From positions 1 through 21,084 of the forward strand of contig DATLBA010000144.1 of NCBI GenBank assembly GCA_035527275.1: 21,084 nt of DNA, given 5' to 3'. Origin of the DNA: DATLBA01 sp035527275 (GTDB taxonomy: Bacteria; Planctomycetota; Phycisphaerae; FEN-1346). The translations under genes and the position numbers were made by a program. The notes under the pieces are model-generated. The model was given only the letters and a program-made list of their open reading frames with translations. It was not told the DNA's origin and did no database searches. This document shows positions 20,925 to 21,084 of this stretch, piece by piece (position 1 is the stretch's first letter; each line of letters starts with the position of its first letter).

Positions 20925-20952
20925 TTGGAACCTTGAACTTTGAACTTGGAAC
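20925..20952. repeat. 7-bp tandem repeat (TTGGAAC/TTTGAAC), 4 copies
   Basis: TTGGAAC, CTTGAAC, TTTGAAC and TTGGAAC are adjacent. Confidence 0.85.
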
Positions 20953-20963
20953 TGCCGTCGAGC

Positions 20964-21038
20964 GGCGGGTGAACCCGCCCAAGAGGCTGGCGGGTAAACC
21001 CTCCCATCAGACCGGCGGGTAAAATTGCGGAACCGGGA
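20964..21038. repeat. 25-bp period degenerate repeat beginning GGCGGGT, 3 copies
   Basis: GGCGGGT begins at 20964, 20989 and 21014, exactly 25 bp apart. The next three bases (GAA or AAA) are also kept, while the rest of the unit diverges. The first copy is itself palindromic (GGCGGGTgaACCCGCC). Confidence 0.65.
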
Positions 21039-21084
21039 TGCCGTTGACGCGGGCGGTAGATGGGTGTCCCCGGAAATCGGAAAA

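Larger units (their letters stand above)
20395..21084. other. Repeat-rich non-coding region at the right end
   Basis: About 690 bp with no credible gene. Open frames exist on both strands, but they lack ribosome binding sites and have repetitive composition. The region contains two arrays of AT tracts in helical phase and four clusters of short tandem repeats, listed separately. A TTGACG at 21043-21048 near the right edge has no matching -10. Confidence 0.7.

Overview
This is a GC-rich bacterial chromosomal segment (roughly two thirds G+C by eye) with about 17 protein genes. It most resembles a planctomycete-type anaerobe or an environmental genome bin. That placement is an inference from gene content: secreted HEAT-repeat proteins with a terminal W-x-x-W signature, a GTP-dependent PEP carboxykinase of archaeal-looking type, a uroporphyrinogen-decarboxylase-like protein, a very lysine-rich H1-like peptide and repeat-laden intergenic DNA. 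No rRNA, tRNA, CRISPR array or insertion sequence was seen.

Left part (1-4207). The window opens in the 3' end of a XerC-type recombinase. Convergent to it is a complete AbiEi/AbiEii (type IV toxin-antitoxin) operon on the minus strand. Its sigma70-like promoter is overlapped by a 16-bp inverted repeat. Next comes a plus-strand segment with a CRP/FNR-type palindrome and a -10 box ahead of a tiny Cys-containing ORF. It is followed by gamma-glutamylcyclotransferase-like, aldo/keto reductase and small membrane-protein genes.

Middle (4248-12408, minus strand). The genes are an archaeal-type PEP carboxykinase with a long leader, and a 52-residue peptide that is about 73% Lys+Arg with its own promoter and terminator. 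Upstream lies a four-gene operon read HEAT-repeat protein, ROK sugar kinase, eight-cysteine zinc-ribbon protein, C-terminal processing protease. The operon promoter carries a 17-bp palindrome.

Right part (12648-19581, plus strand). The genes are XerD, an LDH-like malate dehydrogenase, a second secreted HEAT-repeat protein, a membrane protein with an embedded DUF2007-like domain, a tandem-ACT protein coupled to a HypE/PurM-like protein that lacks the HypE cysteine tail, and a URO-D-family protein with a dyad in its promoter. A PH-domain (YdbS-like) membrane protein lies on the minus strand at 19646-20332. The last ~700 bp are non-coding. They hold two arrays of AT tracts spaced at the helical repeat (predicted curved DNA) and four short tandem-repeat clusters of different periods.

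Together the genes cover central carbon metabolism (PEPCK, MDH, ROK kinase), cell-envelope proteolysis, chromosome-dimer resolution and a toxin-antitoxin module. I do not see an unmistakable new multi-gene system. The strongest leads are the phased-AT-tract/tandem-repeat region, the lysine-rich peptide, the FNR-type promoter ahead of a possibly broken micro-ORF, and the ACT/HypE-like pair.
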